From: Citrus sinensis
Lineage: Eukaryota > Streptophyta > Magnoliopsida > Sapindales > Rutaceae
Assembly: GCF_022201045.2 (NCBI RefSeq)
Contig: NC_068564.1
Span: 2,542,001-2,606,000 of the forward strand
Direction of reading: 5' to 3'
Length of the DNA: 64,000 bases
A program made the translations under genes and the position numbers. The notes below the pieces were generated by a model, which was given only the letters and a program-made list of their open reading frames with translations, did not search any database and was not told the DNA's origin. This document shows positions 44,096-55,073 of the stretch, in pieces. Position 1 is the first letter of the stretch; each line of letters opens with the position of its first letter.

Positions 44096-44122
44096 ATGGG
44101 AATGGGTGCAGCAAGCATTGCA

Positions 44123-44160
44123 CGAGCTGCAGCAACCATCGCGATGCTTGCTGCAGCTCG
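44123..44160. repeat. 38-bp GC-rich near-perfect palindrome
   Basis: Arms of 17 bases (CGAGCTGCAGCAACCAT and ATGCTTGCTGCAGCTCG) around CGCG, with one mismatch. It is embedded in a GCAGC-rich segment (44096-44200) that has further inverted pairs (GGGTGCAGC / GCTGCACCC). Confidence 0.9.
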
Positions 44161-44483
44161 CGCGATGGGTGCTGCACCCATGGCGTTGCAGCCCAATCCC
44201 ACTGCACAATCACGCACCCTTCGCACAAAAAATCTCCGTTACAAAACAACACACTCCCAAAATCCACAACCACCATTACAAGCACTACCACCACTATTGT
44301 TATTCTCAAATTTCATTCTTAATTAATCAAATATAAATAAAATGGCTTACTTATGTTGATGGTGTGTGAAGCCGTCGCCGGTGATGGTTGAAGCTGCCGC
44401 CGTTTTGCCTCTTGGAGATCTCACGTGAAAGAGGTGGAGTTGGGGGAGAGATGGAGAGGGCACTTTGGTCTTGAAATTTTAGT

Positions 44484-44566
44484 TTTGGCTAATATTGATA
44501 GAAATAAGTTAGTGGGGTTAAAAGTGAAAAATGTAAAATTTTAATGGCTATTTGTGTAAATTTTCC
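44484..44566 (-). repeat. MULE right terminal inverted repeat
   Basis: Inverse of 36507-36589; same length, ends at the same relative base. Confidence 0.95.
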
Positions 44567-44575
44567 TATTTTTTT
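44567..44575. repeat. 9-bp target duplication of the MULE, right
   Basis: TATTTTTTT, matching 36498-36506. Confidence 0.8.
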
Positions 44576-44864
44576 TGTTGAGATATGTTATTAAGGTACT
44601 ATAAATTTCATAGCTAAGGAGTAAATTGATCGTAGTTTACGTAGGAAGCAATCAACAAAGTGGAGTAATCATTAAAACATGCTGCAGATAAAAAAAGCTT
44701 TCCGATCTATGATTGTTTCTGTGTTTTGAATGAATGTAGTAGTCCCTTAAGCTGCACTCAATTCTCAATCCCAATCATAACGTGGCGATTCAATACGAAA
44801 TGATTCTCGATGCATCTCTATATATGGTATTTGAACCTTCTTCTTCTTTTTTTTTTTTAAATAA

Positions 44865-45280
44865 GAGAAATTATTATTCTTATACCTTATAGATATTATG
44901 TTATAAAAATACCATAACACTTTGATGGTGTATCAATCGTTCACCCTAAGTTGACAAAATATATTTGCCGTCCACCAAAACGTTATTTGCCGTTTAAATA
45001 GGATAACGCCAGATGGGTAATTTAGTATTTTCATATGATATAAGTGATAATTTCAAGGTATACAAGTGATAATAAAAGAATTTAAGGGTATATAGGTGAT
45101 ACTTTTCAAGAGTAAAATCGTCAATTCGCTATAATTCCGTTAAATTTCAAACAGTAGCTAACAATTTGGTGGTCGGCAGATAATTTTTGTTAATTTAGGA
45201 TGGACAATTGATACACTCTCAAAGTATTGTAGTATTTTTTATAACAAGACATCTATAAGGTATACGAATGATAATATCTT
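44865..45280. mobile_element. Mutator-type MITE, 416 bp
   Basis: Its two ends are inverted copies of each other over about 90 bases (left has ACCTTATAGATATTATGTTA, right has the inverse of ACCTTATAGATGTCTTGTTA). Flanks TTTAAATAA (44856-44864) and TTAAAATAA (45281-45289) match at 8 of 9. Long inverted ends and a 9-bp duplication point to Mutator-type mobilisation. No coding content. Confidence 0.8.
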
Positions 45281-45289
45281 TTAAAATAA

Positions 45290-45610
45290 TAATAATTCAA
45301 AACATGCTTTGATGATAAAACTTGTATAAAAGAAAGATGAGTTTCGTATAGAGGATCGAACTCGTTTCCTCCACAATTTATTTAAAGATCAATGAATTTG
45401 GGCCGATCCTTGAATCCACAATCAGCCGAGAGGACCCAGAAACAAATCCAAAAATTAGAAGCCCTTTTCACGCAAATAAATACCAATAACAGCATTAAAA
45501 CGATCTACGAAACGAAAAACATTTCTAAAACCACCTGCAACAGCTTCTCACTCGATCAATCAAAAATTCAAAACGAACGCACTAACTAACGAACGAACGA
45601 ACAAGCAAAC
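45290..45610. other. promoter and leader of the TMEM161-like gene
   Basis: No gene seen. It includes ACGAACGAACGAACAAGC just before the ATG. An open frame at 45392-45589 ends before the gene and shows no family features. Confidence 0.45.
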
Positions 45611-47026
45611 ATGCTGTTCACAATCTTTGAAACACACAAGAATTTAATCCTACAAGCGACACTCTCAATATCACTCACTTTGCTCCTCACATATCTGAAA
45701 ATACCAATCATTTTCTTACAAGGCCTTCACACTTACATCCAGCCTGAGAATCTCGGCTACAACAACAACAACGGCAATCAAAATGGTCTCAGAGCTGCAA
45801 TTCGCAGACCCTCGAGCTCTAGCCTTGATGGGTATCAATCTTTGTCCTCCAAAACAAACGCTGAGCTCCAAAAGAGGAGTAAACCCAAAGAAAAATTTGA
45901 GTTTGATGAAAGTAAAGCTCAGATGTTTAGGCTGAAACTTGATGAGTCTCATCTTCGATCACGGGTGTACTTCAACGGGTATTTTAATTCGTTTGTTTAC
46001 TCCTTTGTGGCCTTTTCTTGTTTGCTGCTTTACGCGTATTTGGATCGAGATGAAGAAAATGGGAATTTTGCTAATGGAGTTTTAGTTGTGGTCGTTTTTG
46101 GATTTGTTAGTTTATGCAAAGTGTTTACTTTGTTAGTTAAGACATCGTTCGAGAAATCTGCATCAAAGAGGTCGGAGAAGCAACTGAGTTTGGTTTTTGG
46201 TTTGTTGGGGTTTGTTTTTGGACTCTTGATTTGTTCCGGGGTTGTTAAAAAAGTTTTGGACTTTGATTTTGATTCAATAGATGGGTTTGCAAGGATTGTT
46301 GTAGCTGTTCTGATGGGTTGCATCGCGGGCTTTTTATACATGCCCGCAGGAAAGAGTGCCCGGTCGTTTTGGCTTGGGACTGATCAGCTTCGAAGCAATT
46401 TGTCTATGGTTTTTTGTGGATGGTTAGGTAGAATGATTTTATACACGAATTATTTGTTGATTGTTTCTACGGCCTTGCTTTGGATTAATCCGTTCACTGA
46501 CATTCTTGTCAACAAGAACATTGGTGTTGGTAGAGGAGCAAAAGGAATTAGTAGTCGTAGAGATGCTGATAATTTGATTGGGAATGTTGGTTTATCGCGG
46601 GGGGATTTTGCCAAGCTTAGGCTTTGGTGCTTGTTGCTTTCAGGTGTCATTCAAATTGTCGCCCTACGTCCAAACTTGCAAATGTATTTGAACGAAGCAA
46701 TGCTGTCTTGGTACCAAAGGTTGCATGCGAGCAAGGTGCCAGATTTGGATTTTAGTAGGGCTAAGGTTTTTCTCCACAATCACTACTTGTGTCTTGTAGT
46801 TTTACAGTTCGTTGCACCGGCAATCCTGGTACTTCTCTTTCTTGGCTTGTCTCAAGTTGATGGTAACTCATTTACAAATTTCAAATTGGTTTGTGGCTTA
46901 CTGCCTTGCTCTGCTCTTATCAAAGAACTAGCTTTATTAATGGCTTGGTGGGTTGTTTTTGTTTCGGCTGTTTACACTTCAGCAATCCTTATTTTGTATC
47001 GCCATGGCAGTTTGTATATTTCATAA
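45611..47026 (+). CDS. multi-pass membrane protein, TMEM161-like
   Basis: Intronless, 471 residues. About nine or ten hydrophobic segments are visible: near residues 10-36, 127-147, 155-178, 191-212, 228-246, 272-293, 337-353, 395-416, 425-440 and 444-466. Between the first and second lies a hydrophilic Ser/Lys-rich region (about 50-105) ending KAQMFRLKLDESHLRSRVYFN. The overall layout, and stretches such as KVFLHNHYLCLVVLQFVAP, fit the TMEM161A/B family as found in plants, but I cannot confirm this by alignment. The function of plant members is unknown to me. The ATG (CAAACATGCTG) is the first in frame. No operon-like partner; the next gene is several kb away. Confidence 0.6.
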   Translation: MLFTIFETHKNLILQATLSISLTLLLTYLKIPIIFLQGLHTYIQPENLGYNNNNGNQNGLRAAIRRPSSSSLDGYQSLSSKTNAELQKRSKPKEKFEFDESKAQMFRLKLDESHLRSRVYFNGYFNSFVYSFVAFSCLLLYAYLDRDEENGNFANGVLVVVVFGFVSLCKVFTLLVKTSFEKSASKRSEKQLSLVFGLLGFVFGLLICSGVVKKVLDFDFDSIDGFARIVVAVLMGCIAGFLYMPAGKSARSFWLGTDQLRSNLSMVFCGWLGRMILYTNYLLIVSTALLWINPFTDILVNKNIGVGRGAKGISSRRDADNLIGNVGLSRGDFAKLRLWCLLLSGVIQIVALRPNLQMYLNEAMLSWYQRLHASKVPDLDFSRAKVFLHNHYLCLVVLQFVAPAILVLLFLGLSQVDGNSFTNFKLVCGLLPCSALIKELALLMAWWVVFVSAVYTSAILILYRHGSLYIS

Positions 47027-48640
47027 TGATATGAATTTTCTTGTGTTTATCTTCAACTTTTGGACATTGACTTGTTTGTCAAAATTTTGAGGAAGAGTGC
47101 TGTGCTTGTATCAGACATTACTATTGTTAATTGATTCACTGCAAACTATTGGGCAACAAAATCTATTCTTGGATATATTGGCCCTCTTGCTTATTTTAGT
47201 TTGTTATGCATGTAAATTTTTACCTAGATACTGGCAGAAACAGACACCTGATTAGAACCGGCAGACGTTTATTTGCAGCATTTAATATTTCTCTATGAAA
47301 GAATTAACTTCATCGACTTCTTATATTGGTGCTTGTGCTTATTGGTGAAAATTTATATTGTCATTTGAAGATAAACTCCTGTAGTTGTCAGTCATAAGAG
47401 TATGAAGGTAACGTAATATGGGTCGTAATTAGTTGTTTAATGGTAAGCAATTATTGCTGTTTAGAGATATCATTCTTGTGATTGATAGACATCTCTTGAG
47501 TTTTTTTGGTTGTGAGCATGTGCTTCCTAGTGATACATTGGTAACTTCATGTACATACTGTTCTATGTAGAATCTACATTCAATGTCATCTACATGATCT
47601 GATGAAAGTTTGATTTTTTTTTTTTATGACACGTGCGAGGCATATACTTCAGTTTTTGTTAGTATTGAAGTGATGTTGAAGTTTGAGATCGTTTCACATC
47701 AATTTTATATTATGAGAATTTGGCAATAGCATCAATGCATGAAGTTACAGAAAAAAGTTGTTAATATCCTATATCATTTTGAAGACTTTCCCTTTGATGC
47801 CACAGCAAGTTAAATTTAACTGACGAGGTAAATCTGTGTAGTCTGCTGCGAAAGTGAGTTCTCTTGTTGGCCAGAACATAGATGAGATCAAATGCAGCAT
47901 TGTTATGCCAAGGCTTCAAACAATTCTGCAGGTACAAAGATTAAGAGCCGGTGCTTTTTAGGTATTAGGTATAAGGCTTACCAGACTCCAGTTTGTAAAT
48001 CTTGCTTGGTAGTGGTTAACTGCCTTTTTCTTATTGCATCATGCTGAGTTGTCGTCAATTCTTTTGTTGTCAGCATTCTTCACTTCTTTTATGTTCATCT
48101 TGCTGCTAATTTTTTAATAAATCGCCTGGTGAATTTTATTTCTTAATATGCTTTGAAAACTTGAAAGTCAGAGCTTAAATTTATACACTTGCATCTGAAA
48201 TGTATTTCCAAGTGCGACTACATTTTTTTTTTCCCTTTTATTGTTAAGGAATAATAAGATCACAAATTCAAGTTGTAAATTTGTGATTGGCAATGCTATG
48301 AAAGCCCTGTTTAGTATTAAGATTAGGTAGTTGTAGTTTCCAAGTAACAACACTAAAGTATTTAGTAAATATTAGTTGTTATGGCTTAAAAACTAAGTTG
48401 ATTTGATCCGCTACTTATTTGATAAAAAAAATCTATTATATTTTTGCTACTTTCGTCAAAATTATTGTAAAAATTTATATTTATTACACATAATTAATAA
48501 TGATTTTGTAGCTACAGTTTTTTCCTTCCTTTTTTTCTTTTAACAGTGATTGTATTTTAAAGTAGAGCTACTTTAAGCACATCATTGACATCAACACCAA
48601 ACCGAGCTGAAGTTATCCTCGTCTGATTCATTGTTGTACT
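47027..48640. repeat. 3' region, and copy A of a direct duplication
   Basis: From about 47293 to 48640 this matches 49197-50310 in the same orientation. Shared blocks include GGTGCTTGTGCTTATTGGTG, GTCATAAGAGTATGAAGGTAAC, ACATCTCTTGAGTTTT, ATGTAGAATCT, AATTCTGCAGGTACAAAG and GTTATCCTCGTCTGATTCAT. No gene is seen. Confidence 0.85.
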
Positions 48641-49196
48641 TGTAACAAAGAGTGCTGCTAGGTATTGAGAATGCCGAGAGAAAGCTGAGAGAAACGGCAG
48701 CATGTGCTGAAGTTTTTCTTCTCTCTCTCTCTCTCTCTCTCGCAATTTAATATTTTCTTAATTGTTAAAAAGATAATTAAAAAAAAATGAGAGGAAACAT
48801 AATCCCCATCACTCCATCACTCACTCTCTCTCTCGACTTTATCCTCACTGTCTCCGGCTACCAAAATCCCCATCACGCTCCTCTGCTTTTTCTATAAAAA
48901 TTGAAACTCAACTCTGCTCTTTTCCTTCACCAAAACTCTACACAAATTCTCCCAAACACGGAAGCGCCGCCCGTTTTAGATCTGAAAGCAGAACTCAAAG
49001 TTGCTCTCGAAGTTGAACCCACTACCGAGGTTGTTGAGTCTGCTGTCAAGGAAGAGCCCAACCACCGCCTGTTTTATGGTCAGTGATTAAAGAAAATGAT
49101 AATGTTTTGTGTTTTGTGCATTCTTGGATTAATTTTGTGAATTCCATGGGCTTCAATATCTGTTGTTTGGTGGTAATTATTTGATTATAAAGATGA
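48641..49196 (+). other. unassigned segment between the duplicated copies
   Basis: A CT run (48719-48741), a TATA-like box (TCTATAAAAA, near 48890), and an open frame 48901-49086 (DLKAELKVALEVEPTTEVVESAVKEE region) that lacks an ATG start. It resembles a first exon but I recognise no family. It could be a captured gene fragment. Confidence 0.35.
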
Positions 49197-50310
49197 TTAA
49201 AGAATTTACTTCGTCGACTTCTTAGGTTGGTGCTTGTGCTTATTGGTGAAAAGTTATATTGTCATTTGAAGATGAACTCTTTTAGTTTTCAGTCATAAGA
49301 GTATGAAGGTAACATAATTTGAGTTGTAATTAGTTGTTTAAATTATTGCTGTTTAGAGATACCATTCTTTGTCATTGATAGACATCTCTTGAGTTTTGTT
49401 GGTTGTGAGCATTGCTACCTAGTGATACATTGGTAACTTCACGCACATACTGTTCTATGTAGAATCTGCGTTGAATGTCATCTACATGATCTGATGGAAG
49501 TTGGATTTTTTAATGACAATTGCGAAGTATATACTTGGTCAACTTGACATGATACCTACGCTTTATAAGAATGCTTCAGTTTTTGTTAGTATTGAAGTGA
49601 TGTTGAAGTTTGAGATCGTTTCGCATGACTTTCCCTTTGATGCCGCAGCAAGTTAAATTTATCTGACGAGATGAATGAGATCAAATGCAGCATTGTTCTG
49701 CCAAGGCTTCAAACAATTCTGCAGGTACAAAGATTAAGAGCGGCACTTTTCAGGTATTAGGAATAAGGCTCGCCAGATTCTTGTTTGTAAATCTTGCTTG
49801 GAAGTGGTGAATTTTATTACTTGACATGATTTGAAACTTGAAATTCAGAGCTTACATTTATACACCTGCACCGGAAATGCATGTCCAAGTGCAACTACAC
49901 TCCTTTTTTTCTTTTACTGTTAAAGGAATGTCACAAATTCAAGTGGACATATTTGTGACTGCCAATGCTATCAAAGCCTTATTTAGTATTCAGACCAAGT
50001 AGCTCTAGCTTCCAAGTAATAATACTAAAATATTTAGTAAATATTAATTGTTGTGTCTAGAAAATTAAGTTGATTTTATTCACCACTTATAAAATAAAAA
50101 ATATATAATATTTTTACTATTTTCACTAAAATCATTATAAAAAAGTTATGTTTACTACACATAATTAATAATTGTTTTGTAGTTACATTTTTTTAATTTT
50201 TTTTACAGTAATTATAGTTTAAAGTAGAGCTCCTTTAAGCGCATCATTGACATCAATACTAAACTGAGCCGAAGTTATCCTCGTCTGATTCATCATTGAA
50301 CTTTCAAATA
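49197..50310. repeat. copy B of the direct duplication
   Basis: Second copy of 47293-48640, shorter by roughly 230 bases through several internal gaps. No gene is seen. Confidence 0.85.
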
Positions 50311-51004
50311 TTTGGTTTCCACGGAGTAACAATAATTACTTTTGGTTGAGTGATTAATCAAGGGACTGTTTGTTTTCTTGACTTAATGATTTAATTAACT
50401 TAATTTCAATTAATTAAGTTATTAAGTCTGTTTATTTTTTTAATTTAATGAAAATTTTGGTTGAGTGATTGATTAAGGGGGTTTTTTTTTTCTTAATTTC
50501 AAAAGTTTGAATGATATCATTAAAAAATATTCTCTAAAATGTCTCTATCCGATTAATTAATTTTCATCTTTACCTAAATAAAATTTAATAATTAGCATTA
50601 TTATCCATCTTTAACTTGTGAATTGTGATAGTCTAGTTATTATTATTGTTATTATTTTCTTCAAATTAGTATTATTTATTTTCTTAATTTTTTATGAATA
50701 TTTTTTTAAAAAAATTATAAATTACAATAAAATTAGTTAACATAAACTAATTTAGAATACTAAAAGATTGTATTCAATTGAACATAATTTATATTATGAT
50801 AACATATTATTTTATTTATTTTCTTTAAAATACTTATTATTTATTTTGCATTTATAATTTATAAGGATATAAATGTAAAAATATTAATTTTAAATTTTTT
50901 AAATTAAAAAATAAATAACTTAATTTAAGTTTATTCAAATTTTAAATTAAAAAAAAAACACAAACGCCACATACATCTAACTTTTGCGTATAGGAAATTA
51001 AATT
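50311..51004. other. AT-rich intergenic DNA
   Basis: Possibly a long AT-rich MITE from about 50360 (GGGACTGTTTGTTTTCTTGA) to about 50970 (AACACAAACGCCAC), whose edges are roughly inverse. No gene. Confidence 0.4.
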
Positions 51005-51214
51005 TCAGCAGATAATTAAGGATAATTTTATGAACCACAGGATCTCTCCGCGAGTATGATCCACAAAAAGACAGTACGCTGGATAAACGAAATCCGATTC
51101 AGGAGAAACCCAAGCAACCGTTTTGTATTTATGTTTCAAATGCGAGACAATTTCTTCATTCTTCTGGGCATTAATTTGTTGAAAATGACTTTTCCCGCAA
51201 AATGATAAAAGCAA
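51005..51214 (-). pseudogene. possible fragment of a class 3 lipase-like gene
   Basis: A 69-residue frame containing HLKHKYKTVAWVSPESDFV and YPAYCLFVDHTRGEILWFIK, which resembles the region before the GTxS-type segment of plant class 3 lipase (alpha/beta hydrolase) proteins. It ends abruptly at WFIK followed by unrelated residues. No nucleophile motif (GHSLGG) occurs nearby. Probably a truncated relic; the family call is tentative. Confidence 0.35.
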
Positions 51215-54200
51215 ATTAAAAAAAGGCCGCTTTCCTTATGGTTGGTTTGGAGGCTCGTATAAGAATCTGGAAACATCTCTTATGGGGGACTGAAGGGACA
51301 ATTTTGGATTACTCAATCGTGGGACCAAAATTGGACGTTTGGATAAAAAATTGTTCTTTACTGTTAATAAGCACACTGCCAGCAAGCAGCAAGACAAATT
51401 TGACCATTTTGGGGGGGGGGGAAGATTTCGACAGTATTAGCCGAAAACACAGGGGACGTGCCTTTCTTGTTCGACTTCTCCACATTCGCATTCAATAGTA
51501 AGAACCAAAAATCTAGTGGATGGATTGGCTTCGCTCGCCGTTATGATGAGCGGCTTCATCGCAACATAACACTTTACTTAGCTTGCAGAACTTGGTTCAT
51601 TGAATATTGTGTTATCATAATCCACGCTCTCTCACATCAAGAAGACTAGGAGGTAGTTTTGAAGAAAAGCAAAAACAGAAAAAGCCTCAATTATAAGGAG
51701 CCCCTGCGTTATTATTAACATAACGCACTTACACACAACAACAGTATTTATTGATGGGATCCACTATTATTGTTGTGTGTGGGCGTATATTACGCTAATT
51801 GTAACGTAGCACTAACCCAATTATAATTAAAAGAGTACTATTTTTTGCCGATGAGCTCGGAGTTCATAGGTAATTTATGCACTTAAGGGTATGACTCTCA
51901 ACAATAGTTAAAATTTGATTTTTGTCTTGATAAAATTAAATAGGGATCTATTTATCTCCTCGTCAAAAATTTTGGAATGTTTCATAATAAAATTATTAAA
52001 GAGAGTTTTAATTGATTTTTGTTTATAAATATCAATAATTCTCTAATTATAATATATTAATATATGAAAAAAAAAAGAGCACTACTTTTGTCACATAAAG
52101 CCATTGACAAAGCTCAAAAACTCAAATATTAGTACTCGTCATGCCTTGGTAGCACCGTTAGGTCTAACCAAAATACAAAAATCTAATTTGTCAAAAACAA
52201 AAAAAACAAAAATCTAACAAGAAGGATATAGCTATTTGATACCAGTGATGGATGATTCTTGATCGCTCAATTTTTTTTTTCAAATAAAGGATAATAATAA
52301 TAATAATAATAATAAAGAAACAGGATGAATGGTCAAGTCATGAAAGCCTGCAAGGGCGGTGTTATGCCAAAAGTCACTAAGGAATTAATGGAGAAGAGCA
52401 GAATAAAGTCCAAGAAAGACACAGAGCGAAGAAAAAATGAGTATAAATTTAATAACAACTTTTTTTTTATGCATTGATAAGTATATTTCAATTAAAATAT
52501 ATTAGTATTTATAATAAAGAGATTTTTTTTAAAATTATCTTGATAAATTTATTATAGAAAAAAATTAAATTTTTAAGTTCAATTAAGGACATCATTAGAA
52601 GACTCTTTATATAAATTCTCCAAATGAAATAATATTTCTCTCTATTCTCAAATATTAAAGAACCATACATTAAAATCTTTTTTGAAGAATCATTTAAAGT
52701 TTTTAATTATTATTCTTTATTTTTATCATTCTTGAATAAAGAAATATATTAAAATTATCATTATTTTAGTAGAAGAAAAAAATTTAATTAAAATAATATA
52801 AATCTATTTTATTTATAGAGCTATTGAGAGAAAATTTATTTATTCACACTTTCATTTATCACACAAATAAATATTTTTAAGAAAAATCAATAAATCTTTT
52901 AATAATGCTCTTAACACCATAAGATATCTATTTTACTCAATCTTTTTTCTTTATTCAATTCAATTAAAAAATAAAATAAAATGAGTCCCAATAATAATAA
53001 CTAATCGGAGCCAATCCCATTGCCATCCTCTGGAATGTACCTGAGTGCTTGGGTGGTGCCAATGGGCTACGTACCAACCAACTGGCTAATGTAATAATGA
53101 TTTATGATCTTCTTCAGATAATCACTTCACATCATCGAGCCCCGTTATTGCAAATCTGTCAATAAAGCCGAAATTACTCGACGAACGACAAAACCCTTTC
53201 AATCTGGAAAGGGCAAAACCGCCACCGCGATTATATAATTATATAATTATACATTCTTTTCAATATTGTACACAATAAAAAAAAAAATCCAAACATAATC
53301 CAACATACGACGGTCCAAAATAAACACTGAAGCACCAAAAAAAAAAAAAAAAAAAATTCTACATTAAGAGTTATTTGAATAAAGGTAATTATTTTTTTTA
53401 TAAAATATAAGTGGAATAAATATTTTTTGAATATTAATAAAGATAAAAATTTAGACATGATAATATTAACAAATAATTTATCCGGATCCACCTATCATTA
53501 ATCAAAATTTTTTTAATTTTCATTGAACAAGAACAGCAGCAGCAGCAGTTCAAATACTCCTACTGCTTTGATTCTTTTAACCATAATTTCAATTTTCATT
53601 TCATGATCGTCATTATTTATGCAGCCTCAAGGAAAAGTCTTTCCTTCTTGTTTCCTCATTTTCTTCAAGAACCCAAAATAAAAGCATACACGACATGCCG
53701 CCCTCCTAATCTTTTATTTTATTTTATTAAGCAACCAAATTGATCAAGCTTCGGTAGAGGGAGCTGGATGGAAGTGGAGAGTGAGATGGGCGAGAAGTCA
53801 CGGCGCGACATGACTCGTGAGCAGAAACGGCATGGTGAGCCACCACTACCAAAAGAAGAAAAAGAAGCTAGACAATGGGCTGATTCCTATTTCCTAGTGA
53901 TGATATAGCACGGTAGAGGAGATGCGATAATTAGCTAATTCTGCAATTTGGGCGATATGGCATTGGATTTGGAGCTGTGGGATTTTGGTTTCTGGGATTA
54001 GGTTAGAAGTTTATGATAGTTACAATTTTAGATTTATAACTTAACTTTTTTTTTTAAATATCTATTTCTAAAAATTAATACGAATTTTTTTATATATGAA
54101 TCTTTCGAATCTTTGTGCATACAGATTAGATCTGAATTTTTTTGTCATCTCTATTCATATATCGTGAATCCTCCTCGCATCATCCCATCGTTGATTTTAA

Positions 54201-54859
54201 AAATTCTACACAAATATGTAAATAATATTAAAGAAGAAGTAACACGTAGCATAACAATCATTTTATTGATGTTACTTATTAATACTGTATTTTTTTACTT
54301 AGTTACCCAGTAGAAATAAAATATTATTAAGGCAAAAGAATATTAAAGCCAACAAATTCTTCCACACACAAGTCGTTGATCGCTGTCTAGTCAATGAGAA
54401 AAACATTTAGCTGATGATGTTACTTATTAATAAATAAAATATATATTTTTCACTTTGGTTAAACATTAGTAATAGAATATTAAAGCCAATAAATGCTTTC
54501 CACACAAAAGTTATTGATTGGTGTCTAGTCAACGAGGGAAAAAAAGAAAAAAAGAAAAAAAGAAAGAAAAATTGGTAAAGCGTTGCAATGACCCAACAAA
54601 CTAATTTTTTGCCAATAAATATAATTAAATAATAACATATGGATCCCTGATTTTTTTTAATGTTTTCCCAGACCTATATTATAGAAATGAACAAACAATG
54701 TCATTATTTGTAAAAACATGGAAAAACAGGGACTAAACACGAACATTCCACTCATAGCAACTGCCACGTCGAAAGTAAAATAGAACTCTATCGTAACCCT
54801 GGAGAAGGTTCTTGAAAAGACGTTACGTAGCTTTTCTTTGTTTCCCTTCCCTTGCACAC
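51215..54859. other. intergenic DNA
   Basis: No recognisable gene. Open frames at 51238-51649 show no family features. An imperfect hairpin lies at about 51729-51788 (arms ACACACAACAACAGTA / TATTATTGTTGTGTGT). A direct repeat of about 65 bases occurs at 54341 and 54478 (TATTAAAGCCAA...TGTCTAGTCAA). Small AAT (52288-52314) and poly-A runs are present. Confidence 0.5.
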
Positions 54860-54862
54860 GAA

Positions 54863-54981
54863 ATGCGCTTTGATTGCGTCGTCGTTTCGTTTCCTCTCAG
54901 CTCGTTCTCTCGCTTCATCTCGTTCCCTCTCCCTCTTTAACTCCTCATTCCGAAATGACGAACCTTCTAGAATCACCATAA
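54863..54981 (+). promoter_or_regulatory. two small upstream open reading frames before HSFB2
   Basis: 54863-54940 (25 residues, MRFDCVVV... to TAA) and 54955-54981 (MTNLLESP, stop). They count as uORFs only if transcription starts upstream of 54863, which is not known. Confidence 0.35.
54960..54972 (+). promoter_or_regulatory. perfect three-unit heat-shock element
   Basis: GAACCTTCTAGAA fits GAAnnTTCnnGAA exactly. It stands about 100 bases before the HSFB2 start codon, suggesting heat-shock-factor control or feedback by the gene's own product. Confidence 0.75.
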
Positions 54982-55073
54982 CCAACTTCTCACCTTCACC
55001 CTCCCCACAAAGAAAAATTAAAGAATAAAAAAAATCTCCCCTTTCAACCTGATTTCAATTACACTTTATCCAT

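Larger units (their letters stand above)
36507..44566. mobile_element. Mutator-like element (MULE) with transposase and Ulp1-like gene
   Basis: An 8060-bp DNA transposon. It has 83-bp terminal inverted repeats with few mismatches, a 9-bp target duplication, a mudrA-type transposase reading frame on the plus strand (37364-40009), and a convergent gene on the minus strand (43468-40215) with DUF1985 and a Ulp1 protease domain. Palindrome arrays sit between each TIR and the 5' end of the nearest gene. MULEs carrying Ulp1-like genes are known in plants (Arabidopsis Kaonashi elements and melon CUMULE). In-frame stops in both genes show this copy cannot make full-length proteins, but its ends are intact enough to be mobilised by a helper. 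Confidence 0.94.
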
